Assembly: GCF_014287475.1 (NCBI RefSeq)
Contig: NZ_JACOPF010000001.1
Coordinates: forward strand, 186,001-250,000
Direction of reading: 5' to 3'
Length of the DNA: 64,000 nucleotides
From: Mediterraneibacter hominis
GTDB taxonomy: Bacteria > Bacillota > Clostridia > Lachnospirales > Lachnospiraceae
Below the pieces are notes generated by a model. It searched no databases. It saw only the letters and a program-made list of their open reading frames with translations, and was not told the DNA's origin. Positions within the stretch are counted from its first letter, which is position 1. Every line of letters begins with the position of its first letter. The translations under genes were made by a program, and so were the position numbers. This document shows, in pieces, positions 27,592-36,601 of the stretch.

Positions 27592-28467
27592 GTGAGATTA
27601 TGGCTTAGCGGATTTTTTAAAAACTATATAGACGGCTGGTATTTTCCGGATATACATGTGACAGACATCATTGAAATCCTCATTGTTGCTGTGATTGTAT
27701 ATGAAATTATGCTCTGGATTAAGAATACAAAGGCGTGGATGCTGCTTCGGGGAATTATTATACTTTTCCTGTTTATTTTGATTGCAGCTATTTTTCAGAT
27801 GCATACAATCCTTTTTCTGGCCAGGGAGTCAATCAATGTACTTGCTGTGGCCGCAGTCGTGGTGTTCCAGCCGGAGCTTCGCCGCGCATTGGAAAAGCTG
27901 GGAGAAAAAAATCTGCTGAGTAATATCAATCCATTTGATAAAAATAAAGAGAACCAGAGATTTTCAGATGAGACGATTGACGGAATTGTTACGGCCTGCT
28001 TTGATATGGGCAGCGTATGCACAGGAGCGCTGATAGTTGTAGAGCAGGCTACGCGGCTTACAGAGTATGAAATGACCGGAATAGAATTAGATTGTAAAAT
28101 TTCTTCTCAGGTTTTGCTGAATATTTTTGAACATAATACACCGCTTCACGATGGCGCAGTCATTGTACGCGGTGATAGAATTACCTCTGCAACATGTTAT
28201 CTGCCGCTTTCAGATAATATGCAGATTAGCAAGGACCTGGGAACGCGGCACAGGGCGGCGCTGGGAATGAGCGAGGTATGCGATGCTCTGGTGATTGTCG
28301 TATCAGAAGAAACCGGAAAGGTTTCTGTTGCAATGGGAGGCTATCTGACAAGAGGCATAACAAGAGAATATCTGGCTGCAAGGCTGCACCAGATTCAGAA
28401 TAGAAGTCCTGAATCTAAGAAATTTACTCTGTGGAAGAAAGGACGGCGGAAAGATGAAGAAGTATAG
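27592..28467 (+). CDS. cdaA: Diadenylate cyclase CdaA (c-di-AMP synthase)
   Basis: The 291-residue protein joins two ATP molecules into c-di-AMP, a second messenger for potassium, osmotic and wall homeostasis. Three N-terminal membrane helices (about residues 28-100) are followed by the DAC domain with the DGA motif in PLHDGAVIVRGD and the RHR motif in LGTRHRAALG. It starts at a GTG after GGCGGTG. The regulator gene cdaR overlaps its 3' end by 14 bases, the usual Firmicutes pairing; glmM, often third in this operon, is not present here. Confidence 0.97.
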   Translation: MRLWLSGFFKNYIDGWYFPDIHVTDIIEILIVAVIVYEIMLWIKNTKAWMLLRGIIILFLFILIAAIFQMHTILFLARESINVLAVAAVVVFQPELRRALEKLGEKNLLSNINPFDKNKENQRFSDETIDGIVTACFDMGSVCTGALIVVEQATRLTEYEMTGIELDCKISSQVLLNIFEHNTPLHDGAVIVRGDRITSATCYLPLSDNMQISKDLGTRHRAALGMSEVCDALVIVVSEETGKVSVAMGGYLTRGITREYLAARLHQIQNRSPESKKFTLWKKGRRKDEEV

Positions 28468-29704
28468 TTTGACACGTAATTTTGGACTGAAGATTATGGC
28501 ATTTGTTTTCGCTGCCCTGCTCTGGCTGATCGTAGTAAATATTGACGATCCTGTATCAAAAGCAACGTTCTCTGATGTGGACGTGATGATTACGAATCCA
28601 GAGGTTGTGACAAACCAGGGGAAAGTATATCAGGTCTTAGATGAACAGAAGACGTCTGTGACAGTTTATGCAAAGCGTTCTGTGCTGGCTGACATTGCAA
28701 AAGAGGACATTGTTGCTACGGCGGATCTAAGCGCAATGGATACAAACACATATCTTGTCCCAATTTCTGTGAGTGTAAAAGGAGTTTCTGGGGGATATGA
28801 ATCGGCAGAGGCAAACCCAGGGAATCTGAAGATTAAAATAGAAGGAAAGACAAAGAATACATTTCCGCTTACGGTCAGCGCTACGGGAACACCGCGGGAC
28901 GGTTATATCGTCGGAGAGATGACAGTAAATCCGGAGAAGCTCTCTATCGGAGGCTCTGAATCTCAGATACAGCAGATCAGCAAGGCAGTCGCTAAAATTG
29001 ACGTATCTGGACTTTCTAAGGATACGGAAGTAGAGGCAGAACTTATCTTGTATGATGTCAACGGAAATGCGATAGACCAGACACAACTGACGAATAACCT
29101 GGGAGAACAGGGAATTACGGTATATGTAGAAATGCTGGAAACGAAAACAGTACCGCTTGTATTTGGCGTTACAGGCAGTCCGGCGGAGGGGTACCTGTAT
29201 GCAGGTCTGACTGCAGAGCCCGAAAGTATTCAAATATGCGGAGATAGAGAGACACTGGATGAAATTGAATCAATAGAAATACCAGACTCCGAGATAGACA
29301 TCAGTGGGCTCCAGGAAAAAGAGGAAAGAACGGTTGATATTCTTCCATATCTTCCAGAAGGCGTCAGCCTGGCGGAAGAGACTGCAAATAATGTAGTTGT
29401 TACAATTCTGATAGAGCAGGAAGGAGTCAAGACAGTTGAGGTGCAGGCAGAATCAATCAAGGTCAGCAACCTTTCAGACAAGCTGAAGATCAGCTATGAG
29501 ATTGGTGCGGAGATTTCCCTGCAGTTTACAGGAAAGGAAGAATTATTGGAGACATTGGATATTACCGAAGCGGTTTCTATTGATCTAAAAAAATACACAG
29601 ACCCCGGTACATATGAAGTGCCGGTGACAGTAGATGTTCCGGAGGGGATAAGTTTAAAAGAGACCCCTGCAATCAAAGTTATATTAGAAGAAAAAGAAAG
29701 TTAG
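28454..29704 (+). CDS. cdaR: CdaR, YbbR-domain regulator of diadenylate cyclase
   Basis: The 416-residue protein has one N-terminal membrane anchor (LKIMAFVFAALLWLIVVNI) and then an extracytoplasmic region with about four YbbR-type repeats, recognisable by recurring VPV/VPLVFGVTG, GYIVGEMTVNPEKLSIGG and LYAGLTAEPESIQICG-type strings. In other Firmicutes CdaR binds CdaA and changes its activity from outside the membrane. The start lies inside the cdaA end, so translation is coupled. The repeat domains are diverse in sequence, as usual for the family. Confidence 0.93.
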   Translation: MKKYSLTRNFGLKIMAFVFAALLWLIVVNIDDPVSKATFSDVDVMITNPEVVTNQGKVYQVLDEQKTSVTVYAKRSVLADIAKEDIVATADLSAMDTNTYLVPISVSVKGVSGGYESAEANPGNLKIKIEGKTKNTFPLTVSATGTPRDGYIVGEMTVNPEKLSIGGSESQIQQISKAVAKIDVSGLSKDTEVEAELILYDVNGNAIDQTQLTNNLGEQGITVYVEMLETKTVPLVFGVTGSPAEGYLYAGLTAEPESIQICGDRETLDEIESIEIPDSEIDISGLQEKEERTVDILPYLPEGVSLAEETANNVVVTILIEQEGVKTVEVQAESIKVSNLSDKLKISYEIGAEISLQFTGKEELLETLDITEAVSIDLKKYTDPGTYEVPVTVDVPEGISLKETPAIKVILEEKES

Positions 29705-29726
29705 AATAGGAAAGGCGTATACAGGG

Positions 29727-30002
29727 ATGGTTAGTGGAAAAGTAAAGATTAAGAATCCTACCGGTCTGCACTTAAGACCGGCGGGATTGTTCTGTAAAAC
29801 AGCAATGCAGTTTGGATGTAAAATTGTCATCCGAAAAATAAATAAGTCGGAGGACGTAACTGCAAATGCGAAAAGCGTGCTGAGTGTATTAGGGGCATGC
29901 ATAAAGAGTGGAGATGAGATCGAGATTTTATGTGAGGGAAAAGATGAAGAGGAAGCTCTGGAAGAGATGGTACGCATTGTAGAGGATGGTTTAGGTGAAT
30001 AA
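29727..30002 (+). CDS. HPr-family phosphocarrier protein
   Basis: The 91-residue protein has the phosphorylatable histidine in GLHLRPAG (His15 region) and the regulatory serine region NAKSVLSVLGA, so it should function as HPr in the phosphotransferase system and in catabolite control. Because the histidine is present it is not a Crh-type protein. Its position between cdaR and a nucleotidyltransferase gene, not with ptsI, is unusual, and it may be a second or specialised HPr. A GGAAAGG lies before the ATG. Confidence 0.92.
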   Translation: MVSGKVKIKNPTGLHLRPAGLFCKTAMQFGCKIVIRKINKSEDVTANAKSVLSVLGACIKSGDEIEILCEGKDEEEALEEMVRIVEDGLGE

Positions 30003-30050
30003 AAACGGACAAGGATTACAGCGTGTCCGGAGAATAAAAGGAGAAAAAAG

Positions 30051-30971
30051 ATGGGCAGAGCTACATTAGTGATTATGGCGGCGGGAATTGGCAGCCGTTT
30101 TGGCGGTGGGATTAAACAATTAGAACCAATTGGGCCCAATGGAGAAATCATTATGGATTATTCTATCTATGATGCATTGAATGCAGGCTTTGACAAGGTT
30201 GTGTTTGTTATCCGGAAAGACTTAGAGAAAGATTTCAAAGCGATCATCGGAGAAAGGATCGAAAAGATAACGGAAGTGGACTATGCTTATCAGGAAGTGA
30301 CGGATATTCCAGATAGATATAAAGAACGCTTCGCCGGCCGGACAAAGCCATGGGGAACCGGACAAGCAATTCTTTGCTGCAGGGAAGTGGTAAATACGCC
30401 GTTTTTAGTGATAAATGCAGATGATTATTATGGAAAAGAGGCATTTGTGAAAGCGTATCGATATTTGACAACTCCGGCAGAAGCTGATAAAATACAGGCT
30501 TGTATGGTTAGCTTTGTACTGAAAAATACGCTCAGTGACAATGGCGGTGTGACAAGAGGCGTCTGCCATGTCAGAGAAGACGGATATCTGACAGATATAA
30601 CAGAAACGAGTAATATTGAAAAAGACGGTGAAAGAGCTGTAATACGGACGGACAAGGAAGTTATTGAGCTGGATGCAAACCTTCCGGTGTCTATGAACAT
30701 GTGGGGATTAACAGTAGATTTTTTTGATGTGTTGAAAACAGGGTTTTCTGACTTCTTAGACAATGTGGCGGAAGAAGATTTAAAGGCAGAGTATCTGCTT
30801 CCTACAATTGTAGGAGGCTTGTTAGCAGAAGAAAAGCTGGAAGTGAAAGTGCTAAAGTCTTATGATCAGTGGTTTGGAGTGACGTATAAGGAAGACAAGG
30901 AAACGGTTGTAAATGCAGTCAGAGAATTGATTGAGAAAGGCGCATATCCTTCCAGATTATTTGCCGAATAG
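30051..30971 (+). CDS. Sugar-phosphate nucleotidyltransferase-like protein
   Basis: This 306-residue protein has the nucleotidyltransferase signature MAAGIGSRFGGGIKQLEPIGPNG near the N-terminus (LAAGxGxR-x-K form) and a later INADDYYG metal-binding aspartate region. It transfers a nucleotidyl group to a phosphorylated substrate. The substrate cannot be read; the position upstream of an LCP gene and a polysaccharide locus suggests a sugar or sugar alcohol phosphate. AAGGAG precedes the ATG. Confidence 0.85.
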   Translation: MGRATLVIMAAGIGSRFGGGIKQLEPIGPNGEIIMDYSIYDALNAGFDKVVFVIRKDLEKDFKAIIGERIEKITEVDYAYQEVTDIPDRYKERFAGRTKPWGTGQAILCCREVVNTPFLVINADDYYGKEAFVKAYRYLTTPAEADKIQACMVSFVLKNTLSDNGGVTRGVCHVREDGYLTDITETSNIEKDGERAVIRTDKEVIELDANLPVSMNMWGLTVDFFDVLKTGFSDFLDNVAEEDLKAEYLLPTIVGGLLAEEKLEVKVLKSYDQWFGVTYKEDKETVVNAVRELIEKGAYPSRLFAE

Positions 30972-31003
30972 TAAGAAATTGAATAGATGAAAAGGAATTT
31001 AAA

Positions 31004-32542
31004 ATGGCAAAGCAAAAAAAGCAGGCAGGGAATACTGCACGAAGAAAAAGAAATACAGATAAATACGCACGACGTTCAAAGCGGAACAGGTTTGGAACAT
31101 TTTGCATTGTTCTCCAGACAGTTGCCAGCATTGTATTGATGATAGTGCTTTACCTTCTAGGCATGCTTCCTATGAAATACCTGACATTAATAGCGGCATT
31201 TTTGTTTCTGCTGTGGTGTATTACTTTAAATTCCCAGGTGGCGCGTAAGAAGCGAGGGGTGCCGGGGAAAATATTCAGCCTCTTTATGACGCTGGTTCTG
31301 CTGACGGGCTCTTACTATGTAGCGCAGGCAAATGATATGATTGGAAAAATCACAAACGGCGGTTATAAGGTAGATAAGATGGTAGTGGCAGTCAGAGCAG
31401 ATGATCCGGCAGAGGTGTTAGAGGATGCCGCTGATTATATTTTTGGCGTACAGTTTAATAAAGGCGCGGATAACATGCAGGCGGCAGTGACAGATATTCA
31501 GCAGGAATTAGGAACCGATGTAGTGACTGAGGAATATGATTCGATTCAGGAACAGGCGGTTGCATTGCGTGACGGAGAAGTGGATGCTATTGTATATAAC
31601 CAGGCATATACAAGCCTAATGGAGGAAGCAGTGCCGGATTTTGAAGAAAGTGTAAAGGTAATCTATAGCCATGAAATTCGGATACAGTTAGAGTTCGGTG
31701 GGGCTTCAGACGACAGCATTACGAAAGAACCGTTTACAGTATATATCAGTGGAATTGACGTATATGGAGATGTATCAGAGACGAGCCGGAGTGACGTAAA
31801 TATTATTGCAGTTGTAAATCCTGCGACATATCAGATATTGCTTGTAACAACTCCGAGAGACTATTACGTTCCGATTCCTGGAATTTCGGAAGGATTGCCG
31901 GATAAGCTGACACACGCGGGGATTTATGGTGTAGATGCATCTATGGAAACGTTAGGAACGTTGTATGAGACGGACATCAATTATTATGCAAGGCTGAACT
32001 TTACCTCCTTGATTGATATTGTAGATACGTTGGGCGGAATCGATGTTTATTCAGAGTATGCCTTCACTACGAGCCCAGATTCAGAATATGTCATGGATGT
32101 ACAGCAGGGAATGAATCATTTTACTGGTGAGCAGGCACTTGCATTTTCAAGAGAACGGCAGAACCTGCCGGATGGAGATAACCAGAGAGGAAAGAACCAG
32201 CAGGCTGTTATTACAGCAATGCTGAAGAAATGCTTATCTCCAACGATGCTTTTGAAAGCAAATAGTATTATGAATCAGGTAAGCAAGGACGTAGAAACGA
32301 ATATGTCTCAAAATCAGATTAACGCATTGATTAAACATCAATTAAATAAAAATCCAAAATGGACAATTCAGTCAGTGGCTGCACAAGGGTATAATAGTGA
32401 AGGATACTGCTATTCCAGCGGTTACGATACGCTTCTTTCCGTTGTAGAGCCGGATTATGAGCAAGTAGATGACATCATAGATTTGATCAATGTGGTGGAA
32501 GAAGAAGGCGGGACGCTTACAGAGGGAGAAGCACTGAATTAA
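31004..32542 (+). CDS. LytR-CpsA-Psr (LCP) family glycopolymer transferase
   Basis: The 512-residue protein has a strongly basic N-terminal tail, three membrane helices in about residues 30-110, an accessory region (about 130-235, resembling the substrate-binding-like part found in clostridial LCP proteins) and the LCP catalytic domain with TPRDYYVPIPG and FSRERQNLPDGDNQRG motifs. These enzymes attach undecaprenyl-linked glycopolymers (teichoic acids, capsules) to peptidoglycan outside the cell. It lies immediately before the polysaccharide locus and ends at a strong terminator. It is the best candidate for anchoring the polymer made by the downstream genes. Confidence 0.95.
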   Translation: MAKQKKQAGNTARRKRNTDKYARRSKRNRFGTFCIVLQTVASIVLMIVLYLLGMLPMKYLTLIAAFLFLLWCITLNSQVARKKRGVPGKIFSLFMTLVLLTGSYYVAQANDMIGKITNGGYKVDKMVVAVRADDPAEVLEDAADYIFGVQFNKGADNMQAAVTDIQQELGTDVVTEEYDSIQEQAVALRDGEVDAIVYNQAYTSLMEEAVPDFEESVKVIYSHEIRIQLEFGGASDDSITKEPFTVYISGIDVYGDVSETSRSDVNIIAVVNPATYQILLVTTPRDYYVPIPGISEGLPDKLTHAGIYGVDASMETLGTLYETDINYYARLNFTSLIDIVDTLGGIDVYSEYAFTTSPDSEYVMDVQQGMNHFTGEQALAFSRERQNLPDGDNQRGKNQQAVITAMLKKCLSPTMLLKANSIMNQVSKDVETNMSQNQINALIKHQLNKNPKWTIQSVAAQGYNSEGYCYSSGYDTLLSVVEPDYEQVDDIIDLINVVEEEGGTLTEGEALN

Positions 32543-32547
32543 AAAAA

Positions 32548-32586
32548 GCACAGGAAAGACTTTAGGAGTCTTTCTTGTGCTTTTTG
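32548..32586 (+). terminator. Strong intrinsic terminator after the LCP gene
   Basis: AGCACAGGAAAGACT pairs with AGTCTTTCTTGTGCT (one mismatch or wobble) around a short loop and is followed by TTTTTG. It separates the LCP unit from the polysaccharide operon. Confidence 0.9.
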
Positions 32587-32641
32587 CTGTATATTTTCTC
32601 GAAAAGACACAATATCTATACATTTTTTCTCTATATAATCG

Positions 32642-32670
32642 TTGTATAATTTTTAGAAATTTGGTATGAT
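32642..32670 (+). promoter_or_regulatory. Promoter of the polysaccharide locus
   Basis: TTGTAT (32642-32647) and TATGAT (32665-32670), with 17 bases between and a TGG before the -10 (partial extended -10), lie about 60 bases before the first gene. An AATAAT/ATTATT palindrome follows near 32694-32712. Probably the main promoter of the downstream operon. Confidence 0.6.
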
Positions 32671-32728
32671 ATTATAGTATGTAAAAAAGTTGTAATAATT
32701 TGTAACATTATTATCGGAGAGGATTATT

Positions 32729-34681
32729 ATGAAAAATATATTTAGTCTAAAGACTTCAAGGACAAGAATGATTTTGCTCTTCATTGTAGATATTCTTACA
32801 ATTATCTTTGATTCTTACTTTGCATTGATTATCCGGTTCAAGCTGGACAATGTGTATTATGGATGGGTGCCGGCAGAATATATGGCGAGCGTGAGGGCCT
32901 ATGTAGCTGTCAATGTGATAACAACTCTTGTGATTTTCCTTGTTTTAAATCTTTATAATAGAGTTTGGTCTTATGCAAGTATGCATGAGGCAGGGCTGAT
33001 TGTCGGAGCAAGCATGCTTTCGACAGCATTTCAGGCAATGGGAATGAGCTTTCTGTATTTAGCAGTACCGAGAAGCTTTCACATTTTTTATTTCTTTTTC
33101 CTGACAATGACAACGCTGGCTACAAGATTTTCTTATCGAATTTTACATGTCCTGAAAAGAGGATTAGTAAGAAGTGGAAAACGCCCTGTAAACACAATGG
33201 TAATCGGAGCCGGAGAGGCTGGGAATATTATTATCACTGAGATGAAAACCAGCAGACATCTAAATCGGAATGTAGTCTGTGTGATAGACGATAATCCTTC
33301 TAAGAAAGGAAAATATATCCGCGGCGTCCGTATAATGGGAGACAGGACAAAGATAAAAGAGCTTGCCAGGAAATATAATGTCGATGAAATTATATTGGCG
33401 ATTCCATCGGCAAGTGCGAAAGACACAAGAGATATTTTGCGTATTTGTAATGAGACAGAGTGTAAATTAAAAGTACTGCCGGGAGTATATCAGTTAATTA
33501 CAGAGGAAGTAAGCGTCTCGAAGCTGCGGGAGGTTTCCATTGAAGATCTGCTTGGAAGAGATACAATTAAAATTGATATAGACAGTATTTCTGGTTATGT
33601 TCGAAATAAAGTTGTGCTGGTAACAGGAGGCGGTGGCTCTATTGGCAGTGAGCTGTGCCGGCAGATAGCAGCTCATAATCCGAGAATGTTGATTATATTT
33701 GATATTTATGAGAACAATGCCTACGATATACAGCAGGAATTAAAGAAAAAGTATCCGGCGTTAAAGCTGGAGGTTTTGATTGGTTCTGTTAGAAATACAA
33801 AGCGGATTGAAAGTGTAATGGAGCTGTATCGTCCGGATGTGGTTTACCATGCAGCAGCTCATAAACATGTGCCGCTGATGGAGGACAGCCCGAATGAAGC
33901 GATCAAAAATAATGTGTTTGGAACCTACAAGACAGCAAGAGCAGCGGACAAGTATGGTGTAAAAAAGTTCGTGCTGATTTCAACAGATAAAGCGGTGAAT
34001 CCTACGAATATTATGGGGGCATCTAAGCGGCTCTGCGAGATGATTATACAGACCTTTAGCAGGTATTCTCGTACAGAATTTGTAGCGGTACGATTTGGAA
34101 ATGTTCTGGGCAGTAACGGGAGCGTTATTCCGTTGTTTAAAAAACAGATGGCAGCCGGAGGGCCGATTACGGTTACACATCCAGATATTATACGGTATTT
34201 TATGACAATACCAGAGGCAGTATCTTTGGTTTTACAGGCCGGCGCATTTGCCAAAGGTGGAGAAATTTTTGTCCTGGACATGGGAGAACCGGTAAAGATT
34301 GCAGACCTTGCAAAGAATCTGATTCGTCTTTCTGGGTATACTTTAGGAGTAGATATGGATATCGTCTATACGGGCTTAAGACCGGGCGAAAAGCTATATG
34401 AGGAAATTTTGACAAGAGAAGAGGGGCTTCAAAAAACCGCGAATAATCTGATTTATGTAGGTAAGCCTCTGGAGTTTAATGAAGTACACTTTTTGAGCGA
34501 ATTAAAGCTTCTAGAGGAAGCAGCGTCAGAGGAACGCAGAGATGTAAAAGAGATTGTATCCAGAATCGTGCCGACATACCACATTAAACCAGAAGATAAA
34601 GAACGGGATGAGGAATCCTATCAAGAGCTTCTAAGTCTTGGAAAGGCAAGCCATGAAAAACCAGTGATGGAGGACAGATAA
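32729..34681 (+). CDS. Membrane-bound UDP-N-acetylhexosamine 4,6-dehydratase (CapD/FlaA1/PglF family)
   Basis: This 650-residue enzyme has four N-terminal membrane helices and a large cytosolic region: first a nucleotide-binding CoA-like segment (VIGAGEAGNIII), then the SDR domain with VTGGGGSIGSEL and the triad Ser418 (in STDK), Met429 and Lys433 (in IMGASKR). Methionine at the usual tyrosine place is typical of WbpM/PglF enzymes, which convert UDP-GlcNAc to the 4-keto-6-deoxy sugar. It starts the polysaccharide operon. The next gene, an aminotransferase, begins one base after its stop; together they would make a 4-amino-4,6-dideoxy sugar. Confidence 0.92.
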   Translation: MKNIFSLKTSRTRMILLFIVDILTIIFDSYFALIIRFKLDNVYYGWVPAEYMASVRAYVAVNVITTLVIFLVLNLYNRVWSYASMHEAGLIVGASMLSTAFQAMGMSFLYLAVPRSFHIFYFFFLTMTTLATRFSYRILHVLKRGLVRSGKRPVNTMVIGAGEAGNIIITEMKTSRHLNRNVVCVIDDNPSKKGKYIRGVRIMGDRTKIKELARKYNVDEIILAIPSASAKDTRDILRICNETECKLKVLPGVYQLITEEVSVSKLREVSIEDLLGRDTIKIDIDSISGYVRNKVVLVTGGGGSIGSELCRQIAAHNPRMLIIFDIYENNAYDIQQELKKKYPALKLEVLIGSVRNTKRIESVMELYRPDVVYHAAAHKHVPLMEDSPNEAIKNNVFGTYKTARAADKYGVKKFVLISTDKAVNPTNIMGASKRLCEMIIQTFSRYSRTEFVAVRFGNVLGSNGSVIPLFKKQMAAGGPITVTHPDIIRYFMTIPEAVSLVLQAGAFAKGGEIFVLDMGEPVKIADLAKNLIRLSGYTLGVDMDIVYTGLRPGEKLYEEILTREEGLQKTANNLIYVGKPLEFNEVHFLSELKLLEEAASEERRDVKEIVSRIVPTYHIKPEDKERDEESYQELLSLGKASHEKPVMEDR

Positions 34682-35890
34682 ATGAAAAATATGCATATTG
34701 CGTTTTCCCCTCCGGATATTACAGAAGAGGAAATTGCGGAAGTAGCAGATACTTTAAGGAACGGTTGGATAACAACAGGACCTAAGACAAAGCTTTTTGA
34801 AAAGCAGATTGCACAGTATTGCCATACGAGCAGAGCAGTGTGTTTAAATTCAGCGACAGCATGCAGCGAAATGACATTGCGGGTACTTGGAATTGGACCA
34901 GGAGATGAGGTGATTACCAGCGCCTATACGTACACAGCATCTGCGAGTGTGATCCATCACGTGGGAGCAAAGATTGTCTTGGTGGATGTACAGCCGGATT
35001 CTTACGAAATGGATTATGAGAAGCTGGAAGCAGCAATTACGGAAAAGACAAAAGCAATTATTCCGGTTGACCTGGGAGGCGTTATCTGCGATTATGAAAG
35101 GATTTTTGAGATAGTAGAACGTAAAAAAGCACTATTTCATGGAGAGACTAAGCTGCAGAAAAAGATAGGACGTGTTGCGGTAGTCGCAGACAGTGCGCAT
35201 GCGTTTGGCGCGGTGAAAAACGGGAGACACAGCGGAGAGTTTGCAGATTTTACAAGCTTTTCTTTCCATGCTGTAAAAAACCTGACAACTGCGGAGGGCG
35301 GAGCAGTTGTATGGAGAGATATAGAGGGTGTGGACAACGAAGAGATTTACAAGCAGTATATGCTTCTTTCTCTGCATGGTCAGTCAAAGGACGCGCTGGC
35401 AAAAACCCAGCTGGGAGCTTGGGAATATGATATTGCGGCACCCTATTTCAAATGCAATATGACAGATATTATGGCATCTCTTGGAATTGTACAGTTAAGA
35501 AGATATCCTGCGCTTCTAAAGAGAAGAAAAGAAATTATAGAGAGGTATAATGAAGGACTAAAAGGTTTGGATGTGAAAGTTCTTAAACATTTTGGAAAGA
35601 ATTATGCATCCAGCGGACACTTGTATCTGGTAAGACTAAATGGGAAAAACAGGGAAGAGTGTAACCAGATTATAAAGAAAATGGCAGAGGCCGGAGTGGC
35701 AACGAATGTGCACTATAAACCGCTTCCTCTTTTGACTGCATATAAGAAGCTTGGGTTTGATATGAGACAGTACCCAAACGCATATGCAATGTTTGAAAAT
35801 GAAATAACGCTGCCGCTTCATACGAAGCTGACGAATGAAGAAGTGAAGTATGTAATTGAAGTGTTTAAAAAATGTTTAAGCGAGGAATAA
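34682..35890 (+). CDS. PLP-dependent sugar aminotransferase (DegT/DnrJ/EryC1/StrS family)
   Basis: The 402-residue enzyme starts immediately after the dehydratase gene. The PLP lysine is Lys199 in SFHAVKNLTTAEGGA, with the phosphate-binding VCLNSATACSEM region and Asp in VVADSAHAFGA. It should convert the 4-keto-6-deoxy product of the preceding enzyme to a 4-amino sugar (PglE-like role). A larger insert (KALFHGETKLQKK) separates the usual strands. It is one of two DegT enzymes in the window, the other being at 49833. Substrate identity is inferred from position. Confidence 0.92.
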   Translation: MKNMHIAFSPPDITEEEIAEVADTLRNGWITTGPKTKLFEKQIAQYCHTSRAVCLNSATACSEMTLRVLGIGPGDEVITSAYTYTASASVIHHVGAKIVLVDVQPDSYEMDYEKLEAAITEKTKAIIPVDLGGVICDYERIFEIVERKKALFHGETKLQKKIGRVAVVADSAHAFGAVKNGRHSGEFADFTSFSFHAVKNLTTAEGGAVVWRDIEGVDNEEIYKQYMLLSLHGQSKDALAKTQLGAWEYDIAAPYFKCNMTDIMASLGIVQLRRYPALLKRRKEIIERYNEGLKGLDVKVLKHFGKNYASSGHLYLVRLNGKNREECNQIIKKMAEAGVATNVHYKPLPLLTAYKKLGFDMRQYPNAYAMFENEITLPLHTKLTNEEVKYVIEVFKKCLSEE

Positions 35891-35897
35891 GAAAAAC

Positions 35898-36578
35898 ATG
35901 AGAAAATGGGAGAACCTTCCCGAGGATATGCAGGTGGAGGAAGTAAAAAAATACTATAACATACTGCAGAAACATAAAGGAAGTTTGCTTCTAAAACGGA
36001 TATTTGATATAATAGCCGCAGGTCTGCTCCTTATTATATTATCTCCTATACTGCTTATTCTGTCTGTCTGGATAAAGGCAGACTCAAAAGGACCTGTATT
36101 TTTCAGACAGGTGAGAGTGACACAGTATGGAAAAACCTTTCGGATATTTAAGTTCCGCACAATGGTAAATCATGCGGATAAGATGGGGACTCAGGTGACG
36201 ACAAAAGGAGATGCGCGGGTGACAAAGGCCGGAAAGGCACTGAGAGGATGCAGGCTGGACGAATTGCCGCAGCTTCTGAATATTTTGACGGGAGATATGA
36301 CCTTTGTGGGTACCAGGCCAGAGGTAGAAAAGTATGTTGTCCACTATACAAATGAAATGAAAGCGACGCTTCTTCTTCCGGCAGGGGTGACCTCTCTGGC
36401 GAGCATTGAATATAAAGATGAAGAACGTCTGCTGGAATCGGCAGATAATGCAGATCAGGTATATATAGAAACTATATTGCCGGAAAAAATGGCGTATAAT
36501 CTGAGAGCAATCGAAAAATTCAGTTTCTGGCAGGATATAAAGACAATGATCGCCACAGTAGTGGCGGTGATGAAGTAA
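35898..36578 (+). CDS. Initiating undecaprenyl-phosphate sugar-1-phosphate transferase (PglC/WcaJ-type)
   Basis: The 226-residue monotopic phosphoglycosyl transferase has one re-entrant membrane helix (about residues 36-60), the FRTM loop, the catalytic Asp-Glu pair in RLDELPQLLNIL and GDMTFVGTRPE. It moves a sugar phosphate from a UDP sugar to undecaprenyl phosphate, starting the repeat unit. An additional basic N-terminal stretch of about 30 residues precedes the fold. The sugar is likely the amino-dideoxy sugar made by the two upstream enzymes, as in the PglF-PglE-PglC route; the acetylating PglD step has no clear gene here. Confidence 0.94.
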   Translation: MRKWENLPEDMQVEEVKKYYNILQKHKGSLLLKRIFDIIAAGLLLIILSPILLILSVWIKADSKGPVFFRQVRVTQYGKTFRIFKFRTMVNHADKMGTQVTTKGDARVTKAGKALRGCRLDELPQLLNILTGDMTFVGTRPEVEKYVVHYTNEMKATLLLPAGVTSLASIEYKDEERLLESADNADQVYIETILPEKMAYNLRAIEKFSFWQDIKTMIATVVAVMK

Positions 36579-36601
36579 CAGGTAATGAAGGAGAAACCTC
36601 G

